Program-made: the position numbers and the translations under genes
Part shown: positions 17,991 to 25,795 of the stretch, in pieces
How the letters are laid out: each line of letters starts with the position of its first letter
How positions within the stretch are numbered: the stretch's first letter is position 1
Assembly (NCBI RefSeq): GCF_900115905.1
Contig: NZ_FOYD01000015.1
Coordinates: 1 to 59,190 of the forward strand
Direction: 5' to 3'
Origin: Halopseudomonas formosensis
GTDB taxonomy: Bacteria > Pseudomonadota > Gammaproteobacteria > Pseudomonadales > Pseudomonadaceae
DNA: 59,190 nucleotides
Notes under the pieces: generated by a model
Database searches by the model: none
What the model saw: only the letters and a program-made list of their open reading frames with translations
Told to the model about the DNA's origin: nothing

Positions 17991-18125
17991 CCGGCGCGCG
18001 TCCTGTCCTCGACCATAGGCTAGTATCCTGTAATCACTCCCCGCGCTAAGCTGGGGGGTGATCTGCACTTCAGGCCAGCGCAGTTCAGCGCAGGGCCTCC
18101 TCCAAATGAGAATCGAGGTTACAAG

Positions 18126-19592
18126 ATGCTCCTATTCTTCCTCAGCCTTGCCATCCTGCTGCTCGGTTACCGCTTCTACAGTCCCTTCGTGGAAAAGCAG
18201 GCGGGGATAGACCCCTCCAATGTCACGCCCCAACAGCGTCTCCACGATGGGGTGGACTACGTACCGTTGAGTCCCGGCCGTGCCTTCCTGATCCAGTTCC
18301 TGAACATCGCCGGTATCGGTCCCATTTTCGGGCCCATTCTCGGCGCCCTGTACGGTCCCGTCGCGCTGGTCTGGATCGTCATCGGCAACGTCATCGGCGG
18401 TGCCGTGCATGACTACTTCTCGGGGGTAATGAGCCTCAAGGAAGACGGCAAGAGCCTGCCGGAAATCGCCGGTAACTATTACAACGTCATCTTCAAGGGC
18501 TTCATGCTGGTATTTACCTGCATGCTGCTGTTCTTCGTCGGCGTGGTCTTCATCATGAGTCCGGCCGGACTGCTGAGCAACCTGTCGATATTCGACGGTA
18601 CCTTCCTGGGCAGCAACGCGGTATGGGTACTGGTCATCCTGTTCTACTACTTCCTGGCCACCCTGCTGCCGATCGACAAGATCATCGCCCGGCTGTATCC
18701 GCTGTTCGGCCTGCTGATGATAGTGATGACCACGCTGGTGGCCCTGGCGCTGCTGCTGGAAGCCCCCAACCTGCCCCAGGTCGGCGATGTGTTCGCCTAC
18801 TTCCATGGCCATCATGAACATGACTTCCTGGCGCCCAATCCCGAAGGGCTGCCGGTCTGGCCGCTGCTGTTCCTGACCATCACCTGCGGCGCCATCAGTG
18901 GCTTCCATTCCACCCAGTCGCCGATGATCGCCCGCTGCCTGACCAACGAGAAATACGCCCGCCCGATCTTCTATGGCTCCATGATGTGCGAAGGCATGGT
19001 CGCCTGCGTCTGGGCACTGGCCGGCATTGCCGCTTTCCCCGGCGGCTATCCCGAACTCAAGGCGATGCTCGACCAGGGTGGCCCGGGCCTGGTGGTCAAC
19101 CATATCGCTACCGGCTACCTGGGCGTGTTCGGCGGCATCATGGCGATTCTCGCCGTGGCCATCTTCCCGATCACCTCGGGTGACACCGCCTTCCGCTCGC
19201 TGCGCCTGACCATTACCGATGCCTTCAACATCCAGCAGTCAGCCATGCGCCGCCTCGCGCTGGCCGCACCGATTCTCGGCGTGGCCTACCTGATGACCCA
19301 CCTGGATTTCTCGCTGATCTGGCGCTACTTCGCCTTCTCCAACATGCTGCTGTCGACCAGCGTGCTGTGGCTGGCGACCAAGTACCTGATGGATCGGGGC
19401 ACCTTCCACTGGATAGTGAGCATTCCGGCGGTGATCGGCACGGCCATCACCCTGTCCTACATCGCCACCGCACCCATCGGCCTGAACCTGCCGCTGGATT
19501 ACAGCAAGCCCATGGGCATCGCCATTGCCGTGGCCTGCCTGATCGGACTGTGGACAGTGCACAACCGCCGTACCGCCGACGCGGCCGCCTGA
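18126..19592 (+). CDS. CstA-family carbon starvation/peptide-pyruvate transporter (488 aa)
   Basis: An integral membrane protein with about 12 to 14 spans. YRFYSPFVEKQ near the start, YVPLSPGRAFLIQFLNIAG then GPIFGPILGALYGP, and SGFHSTQSPMIARCL identify the CstA family. It is shorter than E. coli CstA (about 700 residues) and matches the compact ~480-residue form. Family members import pyruvate or peptides during carbon limitation. GAGG before the ATG serves as ribosome site. It converges on sbcC, and a perfect 10-bp hairpin lies between them. Confidence 0.87.
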   Translation: MLLFFLSLAILLLGYRFYSPFVEKQAGIDPSNVTPQQRLHDGVDYVPLSPGRAFLIQFLNIAGIGPIFGPILGALYGPVALVWIVIGNVIGGAVHDYFSGVMSLKEDGKSLPEIAGNYYNVIFKGFMLVFTCMLLFFVGVVFIMSPAGLLSNLSIFDGTFLGSNAVWVLVILFYYFLATLLPIDKIIARLYPLFGLLMIVMTTLVALALLLEAPNLPQVGDVFAYFHGHHEHDFLAPNPEGLPVWPLLFLTITCGAISGFHSTQSPMIARCLTNEKYARPIFYGSMMCEGMVACVWALAGIAAFPGGYPELKAMLDQGGPGLVVNHIATGYLGVFGGIMAILAVAIFPITSGDTAFRSLRLTITDAFNIQQSAMRRLALAAPILGVAYLMTHLDFSLIWRYFAFSNMLLSTSVLWLATKYLMDRGTFHWIVSIPAVIGTAITLSYIATAPIGLNLPLDYSKPMGIAIAVACLIGLWTVHNRRTADAAA

Positions 19593-19605
19593 GGTCCTGC
19601 CCTGT

Positions 19606-19634
19606 TGCCGCAGCCGGTCACCCCGGCTGCGGCA
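19606..19634. terminator. Stem-loop between convergent cstA-like and sbcC genes
   Basis: TGCCGCAGCC (19606-19615) pairs perfectly with GGCTGCGGCA (19625-19634) around a nine-base loop. It lies 14 bases after the transporter stop and before the sbcC stop. There is no U-tract on either strand, so it may act as a weak or Rho-assisted bidirectional terminator or as a 3' end stabiliser. Confidence 0.5.
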
Positions 19635-19650
19635 GGGGTCAGTACCTGCA

Positions 19651-22600
19651 TCAGACGATCTGCAGGCAGCCCGGACCACTGATACGGCTGCGCCCACCGG
19701 TGCCGGGGTAGACCCGGATGCGCGTGCCTATGCGCTCCTTCAGTGCCTGCACGTGCGAGATGATGCCGATCAGCTTGCCCTCCTGCTGCAGCCCGGCCAG
19801 GGTGTCCAGGGCGGTATCCAGCGCCTCCTCGTCGAGGGTGCCGAAGCCCTCGTCAAGGAACAGCGAATCAACCCGCACATTGCGGCTGGACATCTGCGAC
19901 AGCCCCAGGGCCAGCGCCAGGCTGACAATGAAGCTTTCCCCACCGGACAGGTTCTTGGTCGAACGCACTTCGCCGGCCTGATAGTTGTCGATCACGTTCA
20001 GCTCCAGTGGCTGCTCCGCATCGCGGACCAGCAGGTAGCGGTCGGTCATCTTCTGCAGCTGGCGGTTGGCATGGCCGACCATCATCTCGAAGGTCAGGCC
20101 CTGGGCGAAGTTGCGGTATTTCTTGCCATCGGCCGAGCCGATCAGGGCATGCAGGGCATCCCAGCGTCGGCACTCGGCCTGCTGCGCTTCGATGGCCTGC
20201 TGTCGTTCCTGCAGGCGTTCCCGGGCGCGGTCATTGTCCTGCAGGCGGTGGCGCAGTCCGCTGCACAGCTCGCGTACCTCAGCCAGCGATGCCTCCCGGG
20301 TTGCCAGCTCCCCGGTCAGCTGCTCCAGCGTCTGCTCCGTCAGCTGGCGGGCCTGCTCCGCTGCGAGGCGCTGACGGCGGTCGCTGATGCGCGCCTCCAG
20401 CTCGGTGTGGCGCCGCTCAAGCTCCCGGGACTGACGACCCAGACGCTCCCGCTCGGCCGGCGGCAGGACCGCCGCCAGATAGGCCTGCTCATCTGCGAAG
20501 CCGGCCTGCACCAGCGCCTCGGCAAAGTCCTCTTCCAGCCGGCGCAGCTCCGGCTCACAGCGGCTGATGCGCTGCTGCACGGACTGCACATGGGCGCGCA
20601 GCTCGTGCCACTGCTGCTGCAGCGCCGCGTGGTGTTGCCGCGCGGTTTTCTCCGTCTGCTCGGCGTCGGTGACCGCCCGGCGCAGGCGCTGCTCCTCGGT
20701 GCCGGGGTCGCGGTCATCGAACAGGGCCCGGCGCTGGTCAACGAGCCCCTGCTGTTCCTGCTGCAGCGCCTGCAACCGCTGGTCCCGCTGCGCCAGTGCC
20801 GCCTCGGCGGCCTGCGCCATGGCCTGCTGATGGCGCAGTTCGCTGTTCAGCTCGCCGATGCGCCGCTCGATCTCCGTCTGGCTGGCAACCCGCGCCTGCC
20901 AGTCCGCCAGGCGCTGCTCCAGCTGCAGCAGCAGGGGCGCAAGATCGCCCTCCGGCAGACTGTCGATACCCAGCGGCTGCAGCCGCTCGGTCAGCAGTTG
21001 CCGGCGGCGGGCGAACTCCTCCCTGGCCCCCTGCAGGGCCGCAGACAGTGCGGCGACCCGCTCGCCGGCGCTCTGCTCGGTATGATTGGCGGCGATGCCG
21101 GTGGCGCGAATCTCGCCGAAGTCGGTACGGGCCTTCAACTCCTGCTGTTCCAGCCGGCGGATCAGCGCCTCCTGCTCCTCCGCGTGGGCAATCAGCCTGT
21201 CCAGCTCGGCAATCCTCCGCTCGGCGGCATCCGGCGTGGGCACGTTGCCCCGGGCATAGGGATGGTCGGTGGCGCCGCAGAGGGGACAGGGCTGGCCATC
21301 GGCGAGCCGGCTGCGCTCATCCTCCAGCCGGGCGATGCGGTGCAGCAGCACCCGCTCGCGCTGCAGCGCGTCCCGCTCGGCGCGATATTCGCGCAGCAGA
21401 CGACCCTGCAGCAGGCCGTCCAGCGCTTCCCGCGCCCGGACGGTGGCCTGCTCGGCTTCCTGCAGCGCCTTCTCCTGCTGTCGGTATCGCTCTCGCAGCG
21501 CTCCCAGGTCGGTGCTGGCCTGCCGGTGCTGCAGGGTGGCCGCCTCCAGCTCGCGCTCCCGCCGCCCCAGTTCCTGCTGGCGCTCCAGCAACCCATCCAG
21601 CTGCTCCCGCACCCCGGCCAGCCCGCCGACCAGCCACTGGTCCCGGGCATGCTGCAACAGGTACTGCTGCACTTCCTGCAGCGTCTGCCCGGCCTGGTCC
21701 AGTTGTGCCTGCAGGTGCGTTCGCTGCCCGTGCAACTGTTCCAGTGCCGCCCGGTCCGCCGTGCAGCCCTGCTGCTCGGCGGCGATGAGCCGGCGTTGCT
21801 CCTGCAAACGTTGATCCAGACTGCGGACCTGCTCCAGTACCGGGGCGGCTTCCTGCAACTGGCGGCGACTGTTCTCGCAGTGCTGCACCGCCTTGTCGAG
21901 CACTGCCTGCTGCTGCCCGGCCGCCTGCTCCAGCTCCGGTAACCGGGCCTGCTCGCGGACCAGGGTGTCGCGATCCTGCTGCAACTGCTGGCGGGTGGTG
22001 CGCAGGGTCGCATGGGGCGCATCCAGCAGCATGGCCTGCATGGCGAGGGCCAGCTGCTTGAGCTGGGGTTCGAAATCCTGCTGCTCCCGGCGCAGGTTCT
22101 CGCTTTGCTCGGCCAGCAGCACCAGCTCGCGTTCGAGGCTGGCCAGGCCGGTCAGCCAGTCGATGCCCCGGCGGGTCGCTTCCACCTCGGAGGCCAGGGT
22201 CTGCTCTTCGGCGGTGCGCAGCGCAAGCTGCTCGCACAACTGCTGTTCCTGCTCGCTGTCCAGCAGCACTATGCCGGCGGTCTCCGCCTGCAGCAGCTCA
22301 AGCGCCTGACGTTCCGCACGCTGACGTTCGTGCACTCGCACGGATATCTCGCTGTAGATACGGGTGCCGGTGATCTGTTCGAGGATGGGCGCGCGCTTGT
22401 CCGCGGTGGCCTGCAGGAAGGCGGCGAAGCCGCCCTGGGCCAGCATCATGGAGCGGGTGAAACGTTCGAAATCCATGCCGGTGGCCAGCTCCACCTGCTC
22501 GGCGACCCGGCTCAGCTTCGATTCGATGATCCTGCCGCTGTCGGCATCGGCTATCTCGTGTTTCGGCGCCTGCAGGGTACCGTCGATACGCCCACGCGCC

Positions 22601-22899
22601 CGGCGCTGGCTCCAGTGGCAGCGGTAGCGACCGCCCGCCGTCTCGAAGGTCACTTCGGCGAAGCATTCCCCGGTCTGGCGGGACATGATCTCGTTGCTGC
22701 TGTTGGTCACCCGGCCCAGACGCGGGGTGCTGCCGTACAGCGCCAGACAGATGGCGTCGAGCAGGGTGGTCTTGCCCGCGCCGGTCGGCCCGGTGATGGC
22801 AAAGATGCCGTCGGCTGTAAAGGCGGGATCGGCGAGGTCGATCTGCCACTCCCCCACCAGCGAATTGAGGTTCTGGAAACGCAGCTGCAGGATCCTCAT
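19651..22899 (-). CDS. sbcC: Nuclease SbcCD subunit C, SMC-like ATPase (1082 aa)
   Basis: Walker A GPTGAGKTT is at residues 37-45, followed by LLDAICLALYG. Two long Gln/Leu/Arg-rich coiled-coil arms flank the zinc hook CPLC (538-541, CPLCGATDHP). The ABC signature LSGGESF and Walker B LFLDEGFGTLD close the C-terminal ATPase lobe. With SbcD it forms the Mre11-Rad50-type complex that cuts DNA hairpins and blocked ends, acting at replication palindromes. The ATG at 22897-22899 overlaps the sbcD stop as ATGA, so translation is coupled. Confidence 0.95.
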   Translation of the reverse strand: MRILQLRFQNLNSLVGEWQIDLADPAFTADGIFAITGPTGAGKTTLLDAICLALYGSTPRLGRVTNSSNEIMSRQTGECFAEVTFETAGGRYRCHWSQRRARGRIDGTLQAPKHEIADADSGRIIESKLSRVAEQVELATGMDFERFTRSMMLAQGGFAAFLQATADKRAPILEQITGTRIYSEISVRVHERQRAERQALELLQAETAGIVLLDSEQEQQLCEQLALRTAEEQTLASEVEATRRGIDWLTGLASLERELVLLAEQSENLRREQQDFEPQLKQLALAMQAMLLDAPHATLRTTRQQLQQDRDTLVREQARLPELEQAAGQQQAVLDKAVQHCENSRRQLQEAAPVLEQVRSLDQRLQEQRRLIAAEQQGCTADRAALEQLHGQRTHLQAQLDQAGQTLQEVQQYLLQHARDQWLVGGLAGVREQLDGLLERQQELGRRERELEAATLQHRQASTDLGALRERYRQQEKALQEAEQATVRAREALDGLLQGRLLREYRAERDALQRERVLLHRIARLEDERSRLADGQPCPLCGATDHPYARGNVPTPDAAERRIAELDRLIAHAEEQEALIRRLEQQELKARTDFGEIRATGIAANHTEQSAGERVAALSAALQGAREEFARRRQLLTERLQPLGIDSLPEGDLAPLLLQLEQRLADWQARVASQTEIERRIGELNSELRHQQAMAQAAEAALAQRDQRLQALQQEQQGLVDQRRALFDDRDPGTEEQRLRRAVTDAEQTEKTARQHHAALQQQWHELRAHVQSVQQRISRCEPELRRLEEDFAEALVQAGFADEQAYLAAVLPPAERERLGRQSRELERRHTELEARISDRRQRLAAEQARQLTEQTLEQLTGELATREASLAEVRELCSGLRHRLQDNDRARERLQERQQAIEAQQAECRRWDALHALIGSADGKKYRNFAQGLTFEMMVGHANRQLQKMTDRYLLVRDAEQPLELNVIDNYQAGEVRSTKNLSGGESFIVSLALALGLSQMSSRNVRVDSLFLDEGFGTLDEEALDTALDTLAGLQQEGKLIGIISHVQALKERIGTRIRVYPGTGGRSRISGPGCLQIV

Positions 22900-24173
22900 C
22901 CGTGGGTTCCTCCGATGGCCCCGGCGTCATCCTCGTGGATCGACTGCAGCACCTCCCGGTAGGCGTGGCGCAGATCCGGCCGCTGCTCCTGGCTGACCTC
23001 GTGCTGATCGAGGCAACGCTCGAACACCTCCTGCTCATCCAGCTCGTCCAGCGTCTCCTGATCGTGCATCCGGCCCAGCACCCGCTCGGCAATACGGCTG
23101 TTCTTGACCCGCAGTATCTCCATGGCGCTGCCCTCGGTGGCCTTGTCCAGACGCTCGCGCAGGTCGCTGACGATCTCCTCGCCCTGATAGATGATCTCCA
23201 GCCAGGCGTCAGAGCCGACAGCAACCAGCTCGGCCAGCCGCGCGGCAATCGCCGGCCAGTCCCCGGTGATCCGTTCCAGGCGCTGGAATACGGGTATCTC
23301 CAGCAGCTCGATGCCGGTCTGGCGCTGCCCCTCCTGCACGGCAAGATCCACCAGGCACAGGCTCTTGCGCTGGCGCGCCTCGCCGAAGCCCATGGGCAGC
23401 GGCGAGCCGCTGTAGCGGATGTGCTCCGAGTCGTTGACCTTCTGCGGTACGTGCAGATGGCCGAGGGCGACATAATCGAAGCTCGGCGAGAACAGGCTGG
23501 CGTGGACATGCGCCAGGGACCCCACATACAGCTCACGCACGCCATCGCCCTCGATGGTCTGGCCACCGGCGGTAAACAGGTGGCCGGTCGCGACTATCGG
23601 CAGGTGCGCGCCGAGCTCTGTCCGGCGGTCTTCCGCCAGCCTGGCCACGACATCGTAATGCTCGCGGATGCCGTCCTGCAGCTTGCGCTCCTTGTCTGCA
23701 ACGCTCTCGCCGGCGGCTGCCTGGCGGATGTCCCGATCCCGCAGATAGGGCACGGCGCAGACGATGAGTTCCGGTTCGCCATCAGCGCCATGCAGGGTCA
23801 GCACCTGCTCGGCAATGTCCTCGGAGGTGCTGCCCACCACATGCACATTCATCGCCCGCAACAACTCCTGCGGCGCGGTGAGGAAGGACGGCGAATCATG
23901 GTTGCCGGCGATGATGACCACATGCCGGCAGCCGGCGTTCGCAGCCTGGCAGAGGAAGCGGTAGTACAGCTGCTGGGCGCGGTTGCTCGGCGCCGTGGTA
24001 TCGAAGATGTCCCCGGCCACCAGCAGGACATCCACGCGCTGCTGCCGAAGGGTTTCGACCAGCCAGTCGAGAAAAGCCTCGAACTCCCCATAACGGCGCC
24101 TGCCGTACAGGGTGCGGCCCAGATGCCAGTCCGAGGTGTGCAGCAGCCTGAGGCTGCCCGCCGATTGCATCAT
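22896..24173 (-). CDS. sbcD: Nuclease SbcCD subunit D, Mre11-type nuclease (425 aa)
   Basis: The phosphoesterase motifs appear in order: HTSDWHLG near residue 11, VAGDIFDTT, AGNHDSPSF, VATGHLF and YVALGHLH; these supply the dimanganese ligands. The start was set at the MMQSAGSLRLLHTSDW methionine (24173), because the further open 90-codon upstream stretch is proline/arginine-rich, overlaps the divergent lipoprotein gene, and would place the first metal motif far too deep. It is the nuclease partner of SbcC and the first gene of the two-gene operon. Confidence 0.94.
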   Translation of the reverse strand: MMQSAGSLRLLHTSDWHLGRTLYGRRRYGEFEAFLDWLVETLRQQRVDVLLVAGDIFDTTAPSNRAQQLYYRFLCQAANAGCRHVVIIAGNHDSPSFLTAPQELLRAMNVHVVGSTSEDIAEQVLTLHGADGEPELIVCAVPYLRDRDIRQAAAGESVADKERKLQDGIREHYDVVARLAEDRRTELGAHLPIVATGHLFTAGGQTIEGDGVRELYVGSLAHVHASLFSPSFDYVALGHLHVPQKVNDSEHIRYSGSPLPMGFGEARQRKSLCLVDLAVQEGQRQTGIELLEIPVFQRLERITGDWPAIAARLAELVAVGSDAWLEIIYQGEEIVSDLRERLDKATEGSAMEILRVKNSRIAERVLGRMHDQETLDELDEQEVFERCLDQHEVSQEQRPDLRHAYREVLQSIHEDDAGAIGGTHG

Positions 24174-24247
24174 ATTGAAAACCCTTGAAACACTTGTACA
24201 CTGGCACGCTGGCAATCTGCCTGTACCCCAACACAAGGAATATAACG

Positions 24248-24565
24248 ATGAAATTGAGCCATGGAGTTCTCCTGGGCGTCTCTCTGGTGCTGCTGACCGC
24301 CTGTTCCAAGGGGCCGTCCGACAGCGAGGTGAAGGCAGTATTGCAGGCAGAGGTGGATAAGCTTGCCAATCTGACCAGCTTTGCCGGTCTGGACATGAAA
24401 GTCGAGCTGCACAAGGTGACGGTGCATGGCTGCGAGGAAGCACGCACCGACGTCTACCGCTGTGATGTGGAAGTCGATTCCACCGCCCCCATCGTCGGCC
24501 GTTCGGTCGAGCGTACCAACATCATGCTGGCCAAGACCGACGCCGGCTGGATCCCCGCCAACTGA
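24248..24565 (+). CDS. Small lipoprotein of unknown function (105 aa)
   Basis: The N-terminus MKLSHGVLLGVSLVLLTAC is a lipoprotein signal with lipobox LTAC, so the mature protein is anchored by a lipid on Cys19. AAGGA (24235-24239) sits before the ATG at 24248, which decides the start. The mature part has two further cysteines (HGCEE and YRCDVEVDS) that could form a disulfide and ends DAGWIPAN. The pattern resembles small conserved pseudomonad lipoproteins of unknown role. The gene diverges from sbcD with only 74 bases between the starts. Confidence 0.75.
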   Translation: MKLSHGVLLGVSLVLLTACSKGPSDSEVKAVLQAEVDKLANLTSFAGLDMKVELHKVTVHGCEEARTDVYRCDVEVDSTAPIVGRSVERTNIMLAKTDAGWIPAN

Positions 24566-24609
24566 GGCCGTCCATCACCGGATCGGCGTGCCGATCCGGC
24601 GTCACCCGC

Positions 24610-25524
24610 TCAGCGCGGAGCAGCGCTGACGGACTGCCCGGCTGCCTGGTTGCCCGCTGACAGCAGCCAGTCCAGTGCTTCATCCCAGAATGGCTGCGAT
24701 TCACTGCGGAAATAGCCCATATGGCCGATAGGCGGGTTGCCGGCCGACGGCTCGATGTCATACAGGGTCAGCGGAGCATTGCGGTAGCCCTTGACGAAGG
24801 CATCCCGTGACTGCGGCGGGGCCCAGGGGTCATCCCGCGAGGTGACGAAGGCGCAGGGGGTACGCACCGCCGCGTAGCGCTCATGCACATGCCCCATCCT
24901 GGGGTCGTCGAAATAGTAATGCGGGTAGCCGCACCAGCGCTTCCAGTCCCGATACACCCCCAGCGGCAGATCGTCACCCATGCCCAGCAGACTCCAGGCC
25001 ATATACCCTTTCCAGGCGACGATCGGCGGCATGAGCACATGCCAGAACAGCCGTATCTTCCATCGTTCGGCCAGGGGCATCCAGCCGGCCCAGCCGGCAC
25101 CGCTGCCGAAGCAATAGCAGGCGGTCAGGCGATCGTGGTTGGGCAGCAGGCCGATGGCGTGACCACCGAAGGAGTGCCCGACCCAGTACAGTGGCAGGTC
25201 TTCCTGGCTGAGCATGTCCACGGCGGCGGGCAGATCCTTCTCCGACCAGTCCAGATAGCTCATCTCGAAGCCCTTCAGCTGCCGCGGGCGGGATTCGCCG
25301 GTACCACGGAAGTCGATGGTCGTGACGTTGAAACCGCGACGGGCAGCATGTTCGGCGAAACGTCGATAGAAGCGCTGGGGTACCCCGGTACCGCCGGCCA
25401 CCAGGAGGTTGCCCAGGGCGCTGCCCGGCGCATGATAGCGATTGACGCCCAGCGGATAGCCGTCGCGTGCGAGCAGGGTGAGCTTTTCCGTGCGGATGTC
25501 GATGGGGGCGGATGCTGCGGTCAT
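24610..25524 (-). CDS. Alpha/beta hydrolase, COG4757-type (304 aa)
   Basis: An alpha/beta hydrolase fold with nucleophile elbow GHSFGG (Ser in VGHSFGGHA), candidate acid in SRDDPWAPP and candidate histidine in IGHMGYF. The oxyanion-side motif is VAGGTGVPQRFYRRFAEHA, and DFRGTGES follows it. There is no signal peptide, so the protein is cytosolic. COG4757-type hydrolases are uncharacterised esterase/lipase-like enzymes; the substrate is unknown. The single gene is transcribed away from the 25.8-kb GGDEF-EAL gene, with a 16-bp palindrome in the shared 271-base region. Confidence 0.82.
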   Translation of the reverse strand: MTAASAPIDIRTEKLTLLARDGYPLGVNRYHAPGSALGNLLVAGGTGVPQRFYRRFAEHAARRGFNVTTIDFRGTGESRPRQLKGFEMSYLDWSEKDLPAAVDMLSQEDLPLYWVGHSFGGHAIGLLPNHDRLTACYCFGSGAGWAGWMPLAERWKIRLFWHVLMPPIVAWKGYMAWSLLGMGDDLPLGVYRDWKRWCGYPHYYFDDPRMGHVHERYAAVRTPCAFVTSRDDPWAPPQSRDAFVKGYRNAPLTLYDIEPSAGNPPIGHMGYFRSESQPFWDEALDWLLSAGNQAAGQSVSAAPR

Positions 25525-25603
25525 GACGAACTCCGTACTGCGGTTTCTTGTTGGAATCAGGGCGGCGGAATGTCGGCCGACAGACGCGGGCGCGTCGCGA
25601 ATT

Positions 25604-25619
25604 TCAAACGTCCGTTTGA
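25604..25619. promoter_or_regulatory. Perfect palindrome, candidate TetR/PsrA-type operator
   Basis: TCAAACG-TC-CGTTTGA is a perfect inverted repeat. Its core CAAAC-N4-GTTTG fits the PsrA consensus as I recall it ((G/C)AAAC-N2-4-GTTT(G/C)); other TetR-family repressors use similar sites. The right arm overlaps a perfect -35 hexamer TTGACA (25616-25621) on the plus strand, with a weak TACGAC 16 bases later. That would place repression on the GGDEF-EAL gene at 25796, although the hydrolase start is nearer (80 bases). Confidence 0.5.
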
Positions 25620-25795
25620 CACCCTACCCAATGGGCGTACGACGGTCAATTGTCGCAGCATCAGCGCGGCCCCGGCGATGACCATTCGCGCGAAGATTAT
25701 CCCTTCGCAAGCAGCGGTTATTGAAGCAAGCGAAGCGGATCGGGGATATAATCGGCCGTCAAACCTGATAGGCCCTTTTTCTCCGGAACTGGACG

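Noticed and set aside
19753..21942. 729-codon plus-strand frame opposite sbcC
   Set aside because: A Leu/Gln-rich shadow of the coiled-coil codons of SbcC.
24174..24443. 90-codon N-terminal extension of SbcD
   Set aside because: It would overlap the divergent lipoprotein gene and its sequence is unlike any SbcD; the MMQSAG start fits the family.
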